Shown here one piece after another: positions 28,268-36,242 of a stretch of DNA of 64,000 bases. The translations under genes were made by a program, and so were the position numbers. Origin of the DNA: Aquibacillus rhizosphaerae (GTDB lineage Bacteria > Bacillota > Bacilli > Bacillales > Amphibacillaceae); the NCBI RefSeq assembly GCF_030282825.1, contig NZ_JASTZU010000063.1, forward strand, positions 124,001-188,000, written 5' to 3'. The number at the start of each line of letters is the position of its first letter. The first letter of the stretch is position 1. Under the pieces are notes generated by a model. It was not told the DNA's origin, did not search any database, and was given only the letters and a program-made list of their open reading frames with translations.

Positions 28268-29134
28268 CTATCCATTAACCACAATGCCGCCATTAACATG
28301 AATCATTTGACCGGTAACATAACTAGAGTCACCACTAGCTAAATAAACATATGCCGGTGCTAGTTCATATGTTTGTCCTGGTCTTCCCATAGGTGTATCT
28401 GAACCAAACTCTGACACTTGCTGTTCATCAAAGCTAGCAGGAATTAGTGGGGTCCAAATTGGTCCTGGTGCAACACCATTTACACGAATCCCTTTTTTAA
28501 CTAAAGATTGGGACAGAGCTCTAGTGAAAGAAGTTATGGCCCCTTTTGTACTAGTGTAATCAATTAATGATTCATTTCCTTTATATGCTGTGATAGAGGA
28601 AGTGTTGATAATCGAGCTACCTTGTTTCATATGTGGTAATACCGATTTAGTCATATAGAAGAAGGAAAATATGTTGACTTTAAATGTTTTTTCAAGTTGT
28701 TCGTTAGTAATATCCAAGATATCGTTCTGTGGATATTGTACCGCGGCATTATTAACAAGAATATCAATCTTATTAAACTCTCCGATAATATTCTCAACGG
28801 AGGAATGACAAAAATCGGGATCACTTACATCTCCACTTATTAATATACATTTACGTCCCTCTTTTTCAACCAAACTTTTAGTTTCTTCAGCATCTTTATG
28901 TTCATCGAAATAAATGATGGCAACATCTGCACCTTCTTTGGCAAAGTAGATACTGACAGCTCTACCTATTCCACTATCTCCACCAGTAATTACAGCTACT
29001 TTATTAAGTAGTTTTTCACTGCCTTTATAGTTAGGATCGATATATTTTGGTAATGGATCCATCTTATATTCATAACCTGGTTGTTTATTTTGATGTTGTT
29101 TTGGTAGAACTTGTTTTTTATTATTTGAAGACAT
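28268..29134 (-). CDS. Short-chain dehydrogenase/reductase, general-stress type
   Basis: This 288-residue SDR has a 40-residue N-terminal extension (KQHQNKQPGYEYKMDPLP) as in B. subtilis YhxC/YhxD/YdaD-type stress enzymes. The NAD(P)-binding motif TGGDSGIG, the NNAA segment and the catalytic Ser and YTSTK (Tyr-x-x-x-Lys) are present. The substrate is unknown. TTTAGGAGG precedes the ATG. A sigma-B-like promoter lies upstream, consistent with the family's stress induction. Confidence 0.9.
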   Translation of the reverse strand: MSSNNKKQVLPKQHQNKQPGYEYKMDPLPKYIDPNYKGSEKLLNKVAVITGGDSGIGRAVSIYFAKEGADVAIIYFDEHKDAEETKSLVEKEGRKCILISGDVSDPDFCHSSVENIIGEFNKIDILVNNAAVQYPQNDILDITNEQLEKTFKVNIFSFFYMTKSVLPHMKQGSSIINTSSITAYKGNESLIDYTSTKGAITSFTRALSQSLVKKGIRVNGVAPGPIWTPLIPASFDEQQVSEFGSDTPMGRPGQTYELAPAYVYLASGDSSYVTGQMIHVNGGIVVNG

Positions 29135-29178
29135 TTTAAAACCTCCTAAATTATTAAATAAATACTATGTAAATAGTA

Positions 29179-29203
29179 CTTCCCATAATAAATGAGATTA
29201 AAT
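29179..29203 (-). promoter_or_regulatory. Candidate sigma-B promoter of the SDR gene
   Basis: On the minus strand ATTTAA is followed 13 bases later by GGGAAG. The consensus is GTTTAA-N12-15-GGGWAW, giving one mismatch in each half. Confidence 0.45.
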
Positions 29204-29259
29204 CATAGAAATTGTGACCGGTTTTTGTTAAAAGATCTTATTTTTTAAATGAAAATGAC

Positions 29260-29293
29260 AAAAGAGAAAGGCAGTATGTGCCTTTCTCTTTTT
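29260..29293 (-). terminator. Terminator after the DegV gene
   Basis: AAAAGAGAAAGGCA pairs with TGCCTTTCTCTTTT around a five-base loop. The run of A on the plus strand gives a T tract on the minus strand after degV. Confidence 0.75.
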
Positions 29294-29316
29294 CTGTTCA
29301 TATGTGGATGTTTAAA

Positions 29317-30186
29317 TTATTTATAATCTCGATTCAAGAAAAATAATGCAATAGTTCCTGGACCTGAATGTGAACCAATAGATGAGCCCACCATCTCAAT
29401 ATGAATATTAGTTGCACCAAATTGTTCCTTAATTAGACTAGCTAATTGTTCGGCTCTTTCTAAGTCATCTCCGTGACTAATGCCTATTGGTTGATTGGTA
29501 AAGTCTTGTCCTCTTTCTTCCATAACATCCAACATTCGTTTCAACACTTTTTTAGAACCTCGGATTTTTTCCAATGGTATTAATCTACCTTTATCTACAT
29601 GTAGTAAAGGCTTTATTTTTAGTAACGTTCCAACAAATGCTGCAGTTTTACTTACGCGACCACCTCGGAACAAGTATTCCAAGTCATCAACGGTAAAGAT
29701 ATGTTCCATGTGTTCTGCGTGGTACGTAGCAATTTCCGAAATTTCTTTCATACTAGCACCTTCTTGCGCTAACTGAGCAGCGCGCAAAACAACTAATCCA
29801 TAACCTAGGGAAGCACATTTTGTGTCGATTATTTGCAAGTCCCAATTTGGATAATCTTCCTTTAGTTCAGATTCTGCTAACTTAGCTGATTGGTATGTTC
29901 CAGAAAGTTCAGATGAAAAGGAAAGATAAAGACAAGCTTGATCATTTTTAGCATACTTTTCAAAAGTATCTTTAAAAGCTTGTGGTGTCACTTGTGAAGT
30001 TTTAGGTGATTTTCCTTCTCGCATTGAATCATAAACTGTTTTAGCTGAAATTGTTTTCCCATCTTCATAGTTTTTTTCATCCAATTGAACAGTTAATGAT
30101 ACGATATCAATATCATACTGCTCATAGCTTTTTTTTGATAAATCACTTGCTGAATCTGCAATAATTTTAACTGTCAAATCATTCAC
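29317..30186 (-). CDS. yitS: DegV family fatty-acid-binding protein (YitS-like)
   Basis: The 289-residue protein is a DegV/FakB-type fatty-acid-binding protein that presents fatty acids to a kinase for phospholipid synthesis. The N-terminal KIIADSASDLS, the central SSELSGTYQSA, LEYLFRGGRVS and the C-terminal IGSHSGPGTIALFF are all family hallmarks. A GGAGGTGAAT site precedes the ATG. Position beside yitT supports the YitS assignment, but Bacillus species carry several DegV paralogues. Confidence 0.88.
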   Translation of the reverse strand: MNDLTVKIIADSASDLSKKSYEQYDIDIVSLTVQLDEKNYEDGKTISAKTVYDSMREGKSPKTSQVTPQAFKDTFEKYAKNDQACLYLSFSSELSGTYQSAKLAESELKEDYPNWDLQIIDTKCASLGYGLVVLRAAQLAQEGASMKEISEIATYHAEHMEHIFTVDDLEYLFRGGRVSKTAAFVGTLLKIKPLLHVDKGRLIPLEKIRGSKKVLKRMLDVMEERGQDFTNQPIGISHGDDLERAEQLASLIKEQFGATNIHIEMVGSSIGSHSGPGTIALFFLNRDYK

Positions 30187-30467
30187 CTCCGAGGGTAGAA
30201 TTATATAATGTGTAGTTTAAAGAAACGTATGTATAAATAAAAGATGTGAATAATATTAAATAATGTATGAGCTATTAGAGTAATGGAAGTTATATATGCA
30301 TTACACCGACTATTCACTTCTTAGTTTACTGGTAGCGAACCGTATAGTCAAAATATATTTTCGCTATTTTACTTTTAAAGGGGTTACCCTGTAAGATTGA
30401 CGGGTATGTAAACAGAGAATAGCATACATAGAAAATTATTTGTTAGAAGTTATACAGGGGGGATTTT

Positions 30468-31313
30468 ATGTTTTTATTTGAAGCAAAAAGAATTATTGTT
30501 GTGATGTTAGGAGCTTTGCTAAATGCGATTGCATTGAACTTCTTCCTAATCGGAGCAAACGTATATGCAAGTGGTTTTACAGGTATTGCCCAATTATTAT
30601 CTAGTATCTTTGCTGACCTTTTGAATATTCAAGGCATAAGTACAGGTATTATACTATTAATTTTAAATATTCCAGTTGCGATTTTAGGTTGGCTGAAAGT
30701 TGGTAGAGGGTTTACGATATATAGTTTTCTCTCTGTTCTGTTTACAACTATATTTTTAGCCGTATTACCTATTATAGAAATTTCAGGCGATATCATGTTA
30801 AATGCTGTATTTGGTGGTGTCATTGGTGGCGTTGGTATAGGAATCACATTAAAGTGGGGTGCTTCTACTGGCGGTTCTGACATCGTTGCAATGGTTTTAT
30901 CACGTTTAAAAGATAAACCTATTGGTGGTTATCTAATGCTAATTAACGGGATAATCATCCTTCTTGCAGGTATTATTTATGAGCCGGAAAATGCTCTCTA
31001 TACATTATTGGCTTTCTATGTTACGACAAGAGTTATTGACGGATTACACACGAGACATGAAAAAGTAACAGCAATGATTGTTACACGCAAAGCAGATGAG
31101 TTGCAAAAAGAAATTCATAATACAATGGTCAGAGGGATTACGATTCTGCCTGCTCGAGGTGCCTATACGAAGGAAGATAAGGATATGATGATTCTAGTTA
31201 TTACAAGATATGAATTGTATGACTTAGAAAGAATTATTAATGAGGTTGATCCTCAGGCATTTACCAATGTCGTTGAAACTGCAGGTATTTTTGGGTTCTT
31301 TAGGAGAGATTAA
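30468..31313 (+). CDS. yitT: YitT family membrane protein (DUF2179)
   Basis: This 281-residue protein has five or six N-terminal membrane helices (NAIALNFFLIGANVYASGFTGIAQLL, GIGITLKWGASTGGSDIVAMVL). A cytoplasmic DUF2179 domain follows (about residues 205-281, with VTRKADELQKEIHNTMVRGITILPARGAYT). The family's function is unclear. A GGGGGG site precedes the ATG. Next to degV it reproduces the yitS-yitT order of B. subtilis, although the two are divergent here. Confidence 0.9.
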   Translation: MFLFEAKRIIVVMLGALLNAIALNFFLIGANVYASGFTGIAQLLSSIFADLLNIQGISTGIILLILNIPVAILGWLKVGRGFTIYSFLSVLFTTIFLAVLPIIEISGDIMLNAVFGGVIGGVGIGITLKWGASTGGSDIVAMVLSRLKDKPIGGYLMLINGIIILLAGIIYEPENALYTLLAFYVTTRVIDGLHTRHEKVTAMIVTRKADELQKEIHNTMVRGITILPARGAYTKEDKDMMILVITRYELYDLERIINEVDPQAFTNVVETAGIFGFFRRD

Positions 31314-31357
31314 GTTAACTGATTTGTAAACAGTAAGCATAGACAAAACATACAATG

Positions 31358-31401
31358 ACCCTATAGAGTAGATGAACATGTCTATCTATAGGGTTTTTTT
31401 T
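31358..31401 (+). terminator. Rho-independent terminator after yitT
   Basis: ACCCTATAG and CTATAGGGT form the base of a long hairpin, followed by eight T. Confidence 0.85.
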
Positions 31402-31411
31402 AACTCATCAT

Positions 31412-31427
31412 TCAAATTTATGTTTGA
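31412..31427. promoter_or_regulatory. Upstream CadC-type operator
   Basis: TCAAATTTATGTTTGA has the same TCAAA-N6-TTTGA arrangement as the second site at 31461-31476. It overlaps a plausible -35 region (TTGATT, 17 bases, TATGCT) for cadCA. Confidence 0.5.
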
Positions 31428-31458
31428 TTAAAGCGTTTTATTACTATATGCTATATTT

Positions 31459-31478
31459 AATCAAATATATATTTGATT
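31459..31478. promoter_or_regulatory. CadC operator, perfect 20-bp palindrome
   Basis: AATCAAATATATATTTGATT is a perfect palindrome just before the cadC ribosome-binding site. Its core TCAAAT-N4-ATTTGA is the sequence bound by CadC in staphylococcal cad operons. Metal binding to CadC would release it and induce cadCA. Confidence 0.75.
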
Positions 31479-31495
31479 GAAAGGTGTTGTTAGTT

Positions 31496-31864
31496 TTGAA
31501 AAGCAAGGATACCTGTGAGATTTATTGTTACAATCAAGAAAAAGTGAATCAAGTCCAAAATAAAATAGAAAATGTTGATATATCTAGCGTATCTCGATTA
31601 TTTAAAGCAATTGCTGATGATAATAGGGCTAAAATCACCTATGCTTTGTGTCAGGAAGAAGAGTTATGTGTATGTGATCTAGCTAATATTATAGGAGCAC
31701 CGGTAGCAAATACCTCCCATCATTTACGGTTACTCCATAAACAGGGAATTGTGAAATTTCGCAAACAAGGCAAACTGGCTTTTTATTCGATAAATAACCC
31801 AGATATAAAACAGTTAATTAAGATTGGTTTAGCTTTTGGAAAAGAGGTGAAAGTGGATGCCTGA
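31496..31864 (+). CDS. cadC: Cd/Pb/Zn-responsive ArsR-family repressor CadC
   Basis: The 122-residue product has exactly the length of CadC and all four cysteines of its soft-metal site at the known positions: Cys7 and Cys11 in DTCEIYC, Cys58 and Cys60 in ELCVCD. The winged helix includes ANTSHHLRLLHKQGIV. A TTG at 31496 is the start, with GAAAGGTG eight bases upstream; earlier in-frame codons would overlap that site. Its end overlaps the cadA start (ATG at 31857). It represses cadCA through the palindromes upstream until Cd2+, Pb2+ or Zn2+ binds. Confidence 0.94.
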   Translation: MKSKDTCEIYCYNQEKVNQVQNKIENVDISSVSRLFKAIADDNRAKITYALCQEEELCVCDLANIIGAPVANTSHHLRLLHKQGIVKFRKQGKLAFYSINNPDIKQLIKIGLAFGKEVKVDA

Positions 31865-34007
31865 GTACAACAAAAACAATCAAGAGACCCAAACGTACCG
31901 AGTTCAAGGATTCACCTGAGCAGGGTGCGCAAAAACGTTCGAGACGAACGTTAAACACCTGGAAGGTGTTTCAGATGCAAAAGTTAATTTTGGTGCATCA
32001 AAATTAACGATAACTGGTCATGCAACGAAAGAAGAACTTGAAAAAGCAGGTTCTTTTGAAAATTTAAAAGTACGAGGCGAAAAAGAAAAAATAGAGAAAA
32101 AAGAATCTTTTTGGAAACAAAAACAAAATATTAAAGTATATATATCTGCCTTGTTACTATTAATTAGTTGGCTTTTGGGTGAACAACTTGGTGAAGAGAA
32201 TGTCCTACCTACAGTTGGTTTTACTCTATCTATTCTAATAGGTGGTTATACACTTTTTATAAAGGGCTTAAAAAATTTAGCAAAACTTAATTTTGATATG
32301 AACACGTTAATGACTATAGCGATTTTAGGGGCTATGGTGATAGGTGAATGGGGAGAGGCAGCAACTGTAGTTATCTTGTTTGCTATTAGTGAGGCATTAG
32401 AGCGGTATTCAATGGATAAAGCTCGTCAGTCCATTGAATCACTGATGGACATTGCTCCTAAAGAAGCAGTTGTAATTCGTGACAATAGAGAAATGACAGT
32501 TAATGTGGAATCCATTCAAATTAATGATATTATGGTTGTCAAACCTGGAAAGAAATTAGCTATGGATGGGATAGTTCAAAAAGGTACATCTACCATTAAC
32601 CAAGCTGCGATAACAGGAGAAAGTGTGCCTGTTAGCAAAGCACCTGACGACGAGGTGTTTGCAGGAACGTTGAATGAAGAAGGTTTGTTACATGTATTGG
32701 TAACAAAACGAGTAGAAGATACAACATTAGCAAAGATTATTCATTTAGTGGAAGAGGCGCAAGCTGAACGTGCACCTTCGCAAGCGTTTGTTGATAAGTT
32801 TGCAAAATACTATACACCAGCTATTATTATACTAGCTTTCCTTGTTGCTATTATTCCACCTCTATTTTTGGGAGGAATATGGCAAGAATGGGTGTATCAA
32901 GGTTTAGCGGTATTAGTTGTTGGTTGTCCCTGTGCATTAGTTGTATCTACACCAATCGCGGTAGTAACAGCAATTGGGAATGCTGCGAGAAGCGGAGTTC
33001 TAATTAAAGGCGGGATTCATTTAGAGGAAGCGGGAAGTTTAAAAGTTATTGCTTTTGATAAAACGGGTACTCTGACGAAAGGAATTCCAGTAGTAACTGA
33101 TATAATCACTTACCGTGGTAATGAAGATGAATGGATAGCAATAACAGCAGCAATTGAAAAAGGCTCACAACATCCACTAGCCTCAGCGATATTAAAAAAG
33201 GCAGACGCGTTTAAGTTGAACTATGAAGACATTTCTATTTCAGATTTTCAATCTATTACGGGTAAAGGAATAAGAGCAAAAATTGATAGTGAAATGTATT
33301 ATGTTGGTAGCCCAGTACTTTTTCAAGAATTGAATCCAAATAGTATAACAAAAGAGAAAGACGAACAAATAAAACAATTACAAGTACAAGGAAAAACAGT
33401 GATGGTTTTAGGGACCGACAATGAGATTATCAGTATAATTGCCGTAGCTGATCAAGTAAGGGAATCGACAAAAGATATTATTAGCAAACTGCACCAGCTT
33501 GGTATTAAAAAAACGATAATGCTTACAGGCGATAACTACCAAACGGCTACAGCAATTGGTAAACAAGTTGGTGTGTCAGATGTGCAAGCTGATTTGCTTC
33601 CAGAACAAAAGCTGAATTTCATAAAAAAACTACGCGAAGAATTTACTAGTGTCGCAATGGTTGGTGATGGGGTAAATGATGCACCTGCGTTAGCTGCATC
33701 TACAGTTGGAGTTGCTATGGGCGGAGCGGGTACTGATACTGCCTTAGAAACTGCTGATATTGCGCTAATGTCAGATGATTTAAGTAAGCTACCATATACA
33801 ATAAAATTAAGTAGAAAAGCTCTAACGATAATAAAACAAAATATCACTTTTTCACTGGCAATAAAAGCTATTGCTTTACTCCTTGTTATACCTGGTTGGT
33901 TAACATTGTGGATAGCGATTTTTGCTGATATGGGTGCAACTTTATTAGTGACGTTAAACAGTTTAAGATTATTAAAGGTTAAAGTTAAACAACGTAAAAA
34001 AACATAA
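31857..34007 (+). CDS. cadA: Cd2+/Zn2+-exporting P1B-type ATPase with in-frame TGA at its metal-binding CxxC (possible selenoprotein)
   Basis: CadA pumps Cd2+, Zn2+ and Pb2+ out of the cell. From the ATG at 31857, which overlaps cadC and has GAGGTG upstream, the frame reads QTYRVQGFT, then TGA (31917-31919), then [17 protein letters not shown]. It stays open to the stop at 34007. The TGA is codon 21, the place of the first Cys of the HMA-domain CxxC. All P-type ATPase motifs are intact: TGES, CPC (357-359), DKTGTLT with Asp401, SQHPLA and GDGVNDAPA. The length of 717 codons is normal. A strong RNA hairpin directly follows the TGA. Read-through as selenocysteine, re-initiation downstream giving a truncated pump, or a nonsense mutation are all possible. 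Confidence 0.85.
31920..31971 (+). promoter_or_regulatory. SECIS-like stem-loop and second hairpin directly after the cadA TGA
   Basis: AACGTTCG (31934-31941) pairs perfectly with CGAACGTT (31945-31952) around the loop AGA. CAGGGTG (31921-31927) can pair with CACCTG (31956-31961), with one bulged G, to lengthen the stem. The loop begins 22 bases after the TGA and has G among its first two bases, within the spacing and loop rules used for bacterial SECIS elements. A second perfect 8-bp hairpin, AAACACCT/AGGTGTTT with loop GGA, occupies 31953-31971; it competes with the extended lower stem. Confidence 0.5.
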
Positions 34008-34024
34008 TTATAGATTTAGTATTA

Positions 34025-34125
34025 TAAGAAGAAATGCCCAGGTAGATTGCTTACCACATAGATGTTAGTTTGACTCGGGGAAACGCAGGAACTGGACATA
34101 GCTATTTCTGCATGTTATCTACACT
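34025..34125. repeat. Degenerate REP-like element, inverted relative of 42632-42798
   Basis: On the minus strand this stretch reads approximately TCCAGTTCCTGCG, CGAGTCAAAC and AACATCTATGTGGTA. It resembles, in order, TCCAGTACCTACC, AAGTCGAAC and AACATCTTTATGGTA of the element before the response regulator gene. The match is gapped and weak. Confidence 0.3.
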
Positions 34126-34156
34126 AAGATAATTTTCTAATCTCCTGGATAATCAA

Positions 34157-34193
34157 AAAAAACACCTATGGTTTAATAACCATAGGTGTTTAG
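34157..34193 (-). terminator. Terminator of the Nfu-like gene
   Basis: AACACCTATGGTT pairs with AACCATAGGTGTT and is followed on the minus strand by a T tract. It overlaps the last codons of the gene. Confidence 0.8.
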
Positions 34194-34436
34194 TACGTCT
34201 TGTACACGGGAAGTCAAAGATTCCCATTCTACATCCATTTTTTTATTCACAGTTATAAAGTTTTGAAATCCGAATACGTTATCAACACCGTCTAACGCCA
34301 TTAAGTCATTAAGTATTTTATGTTCACTAGTTTGCCCGGGCATGACCGAAATACTACTATTCCCTTCAAAAATCAGTGAGTCTGTTGTGAATTTCATTGC
34401 ATTTGGGTTTGGTGTAGCTTCAATATGAACACTCAT
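34173..34436 (-). CDS. Nfu/NifU N-terminal domain protein
   Basis: This 87-residue protein is a stand-alone Nfu N-terminal domain (HIEATPNPNAMKFTT at the start, GVDNVFGFQNFITV in the middle). In larger proteins this domain accompanies the Fe-S scaffold NifU C-terminal domain. Here no CxxC scaffold domain is present, so a direct cluster-binding role is doubtful. The ATG at 34436 is chosen for its AGGAGG eight bases upstream. It is a single-gene unit. Confidence 0.85.
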   Translation of the reverse strand: MSVHIEATPNPNAMKFTTDSLIFEGNSSISVMPGQTSEHKILNDLMALDGVDNVFGFQNFITVNKKMDVEWESLTSRVQDVLNTYGY

Positions 34437-34694
34437 CAATATTTCCTCCTAGATTTCTTGCTTATATGCTATATGATAGCAGAAAAGTATTAAATACAAA
34501 AGAAACATTAACTTTTTATAAAATGATTTAAATATTTGAAAAATTATAGTTGGAAATTTTCTTTTTTTGTACTAAATATGATGGTACTTGTTACTGTAGT
34601 GCAAGACAAACATGGTGAGATTAATAGTGGGTTTGACCGAAAGAAGAATAGGGAAATTTCAATTAATTAAGTAATTTTGGAGGAATCAAATATT

Positions 34695-35123
34695 GTGGCA
34701 TTTAAAAGTTTATTTGCTGGAACTGTTGCAGGTTTAATTTTAGCTATATTTTTATTTGTAATTGAATGGATAACTGGTAATAGGGTTTATACCTTACTTA
34801 TGAATGTGGATTTTGTTATTAATGATATACCACTAATATTAGAGTGGTTATTACATATGACTATTTCCTGGGGAATATCATTGATTTTTGTCGTCTTAAT
34901 ACGAATGAAGACATATCCGAGTATAAAAATACAATGGAGTATTGTCTGCATTTTAAGTGGATTAGCCTCACTATCTTATTTTCCATTAACAATTATAGCT
35001 AAAAAAGAAACACCGTCAGTTCTAGATATGGAGGCAATTTTCTATTGGTTAATTGGGCATATACTGTATGCAATTATTTTCATGAAAGTTTTCCGGAGTA
35101 ATGTAAAAATTGGTTGTAGATAA
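34695..35123 (+). CDS. Small four-helix membrane protein, function unknown
   Basis: The 142-residue product has four hydrophobic helices (about residues 5-30, 45-70, 80-105, 115-135) separated by short polar loops. I do not recognise a characterised family; it distantly recalls the YqhR-type membrane proteins of Bacillus. The GTG at 34695 is preferred because GGAGG lies ten bases before it; a TTG at 34677 overlaps that site. It precedes the HEAT-repeat and glycosyltransferase genes by about 60 bases and may or may not belong to their unit. Confidence 0.55.
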   Translation: MAFKSLFAGTVAGLILAIFLFVIEWITGNRVYTLLMNVDFVINDIPLILEWLLHMTISWGISLIFVVLIRMKTYPSIKIQWSIVCILSGLASLSYFPLTIIAKKETPSVLDMEAIFYWLIGHILYAIIFMKVFRSNVKIGCR

Positions 35124-35186
35124 TAGCATATCTTTGAATTATGATAGAATGAAACAGTGTGGAAAAAAGCGAGTAGGATGGGGTTT

Positions 35187-36242
35187 ATGGATTTCCAAAG
35201 CAAAGTCGTTTTAATATTTTTAAACGTTTCTATTTTATTTTTATTGTTGTTGTTCTTAAGTTATTTGCTAATAGTAAAAGATAGAAGAACAAAGAAAGAA
35301 AATGAAATGAAGCAAATTAATTTGTTTATGGATCCTTATGTTAAAGCATTTGTATTTAATGGAGAAATAATTCCGAGAACTCTGTTTAAACAAAGAGGTA
35401 TTTATTTTGAAGTGCTAGAAAAACAATTATATCAACTATATAGCTATGTAAATAAAGAAAATGAAAAAGATAGAATAGACAACTTAGTTCAAGCCTATTT
35501 ATTAGAATATTATCAAGAAAAATTAAAACATAGACGTCTATCGATTCGAATGAATGCATTGTATTATATAGAGGATTTTAATATAACTTATTTCGAGAAA
35601 GAACTTATGAAAAGATATCGACAAAATAATTATGAGGATCTAAGTGAAAAGTATCAAGTGATGCGAGTGTTGAGTAGCAATCAAAGTTATGATTACTTTA
35701 ATTTCTCTGTACTTGATAAAGAAGAACATCCTAAATTTATCTATAAAGATATGTTGCAACGTTTCGATAAATCCTATTCCCTCCAGTATATTAATTTTTT
35801 CTCGTTACTCCCTATGAACTTTAAAAAAGCCATCTTGGAATGGATTGGTGAGGTGAAAGAACTATCAAAGATTTCTTTTATCGAAGCGACCCTTCATGAT
35901 AAGCAAGATGAAATTAGAATAAGTGCACTGAAGGCTTTATATCATCTTGGAGTGGTTTCTGATGTGAATTTGATTGTAGAATTTTCTAGTTCGGAACTTT
36001 ATCAAGAACGTGTTTTGTTTGCTAGATTAGCTATGATTATGCAAAAGCAGCGATTAAAGTCATTGTTAATTCAAATGGTCACTGACTCTAATTGGTTTGT
36101 TAGGCAAGCGGTTGGTGAAGCAATAGCTAGTTATTCTGACGGGAATATTATATTAGAATACATTTTGGAATCACATCAAGATCGTTTTGCTCGTGATTTA
36201 GCTGTTCAATGGTTAGAAGTAGGTGATCAAGTTTGGATTTAA
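35187..36242 (+). CDS. Membrane-anchored HEAT-repeat protein
   Basis: A single N-terminal membrane helix (VVLIFLNVSILFLLLLFLSYLL) is followed by a long helical cytoplasmic region. Its last 120 residues show HEAT-like repeats: SFIEATLHDKQDEIRISALKALYHLG, then QMVTDSNWFVRQAVGEAIASY. HEAT arrays are protein-interaction scaffolds. The gene overlaps the glycosyltransferase gene by ten bases, so the two products are made together and probably interact. The start is uncertain: ATG 35187 follows GGATGGGG, while ATG 35178 and GTG 35157 are in frame upstream. Confidence 0.7.
   Translation: MDFQSKVVLIFLNVSILFLLLLFLSYLLIVKDRRTKKENEMKQINLFMDPYVKAFVFNGEIIPRTLFKQRGIYFEVLEKQLYQLYSYVNKENEKDRIDNLVQAYLLEYYQEKLKHRRLSIRMNALYYIEDFNITYFEKELMKRYRQNNYEDLSEKYQVMRVLSSNQSYDYFNFSVLDKEEHPKFIYKDMLQRFDKSYSLQYINFFSLLPMNFKKAILEWIGEVKELSKISFIEATLHDKQDEIRISALKALYHLGVVSDVNLIVEFSSSELYQERVLFARLAMIMQKQRLKSLLIQMVTDSNWFVRQAVGEAIASYSDGNIILEYILESHQDRFARDLAVQWLEVGDQVWI

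Noticed and set aside
31857-32151. Frameshift in cadA
   Set aside because: Frames before and after the TGA are the same (294 bases, 98 codons, from the ATG to 32151), and the peptide on both sides is CadA-like. Only a single stop codon interrupts it.
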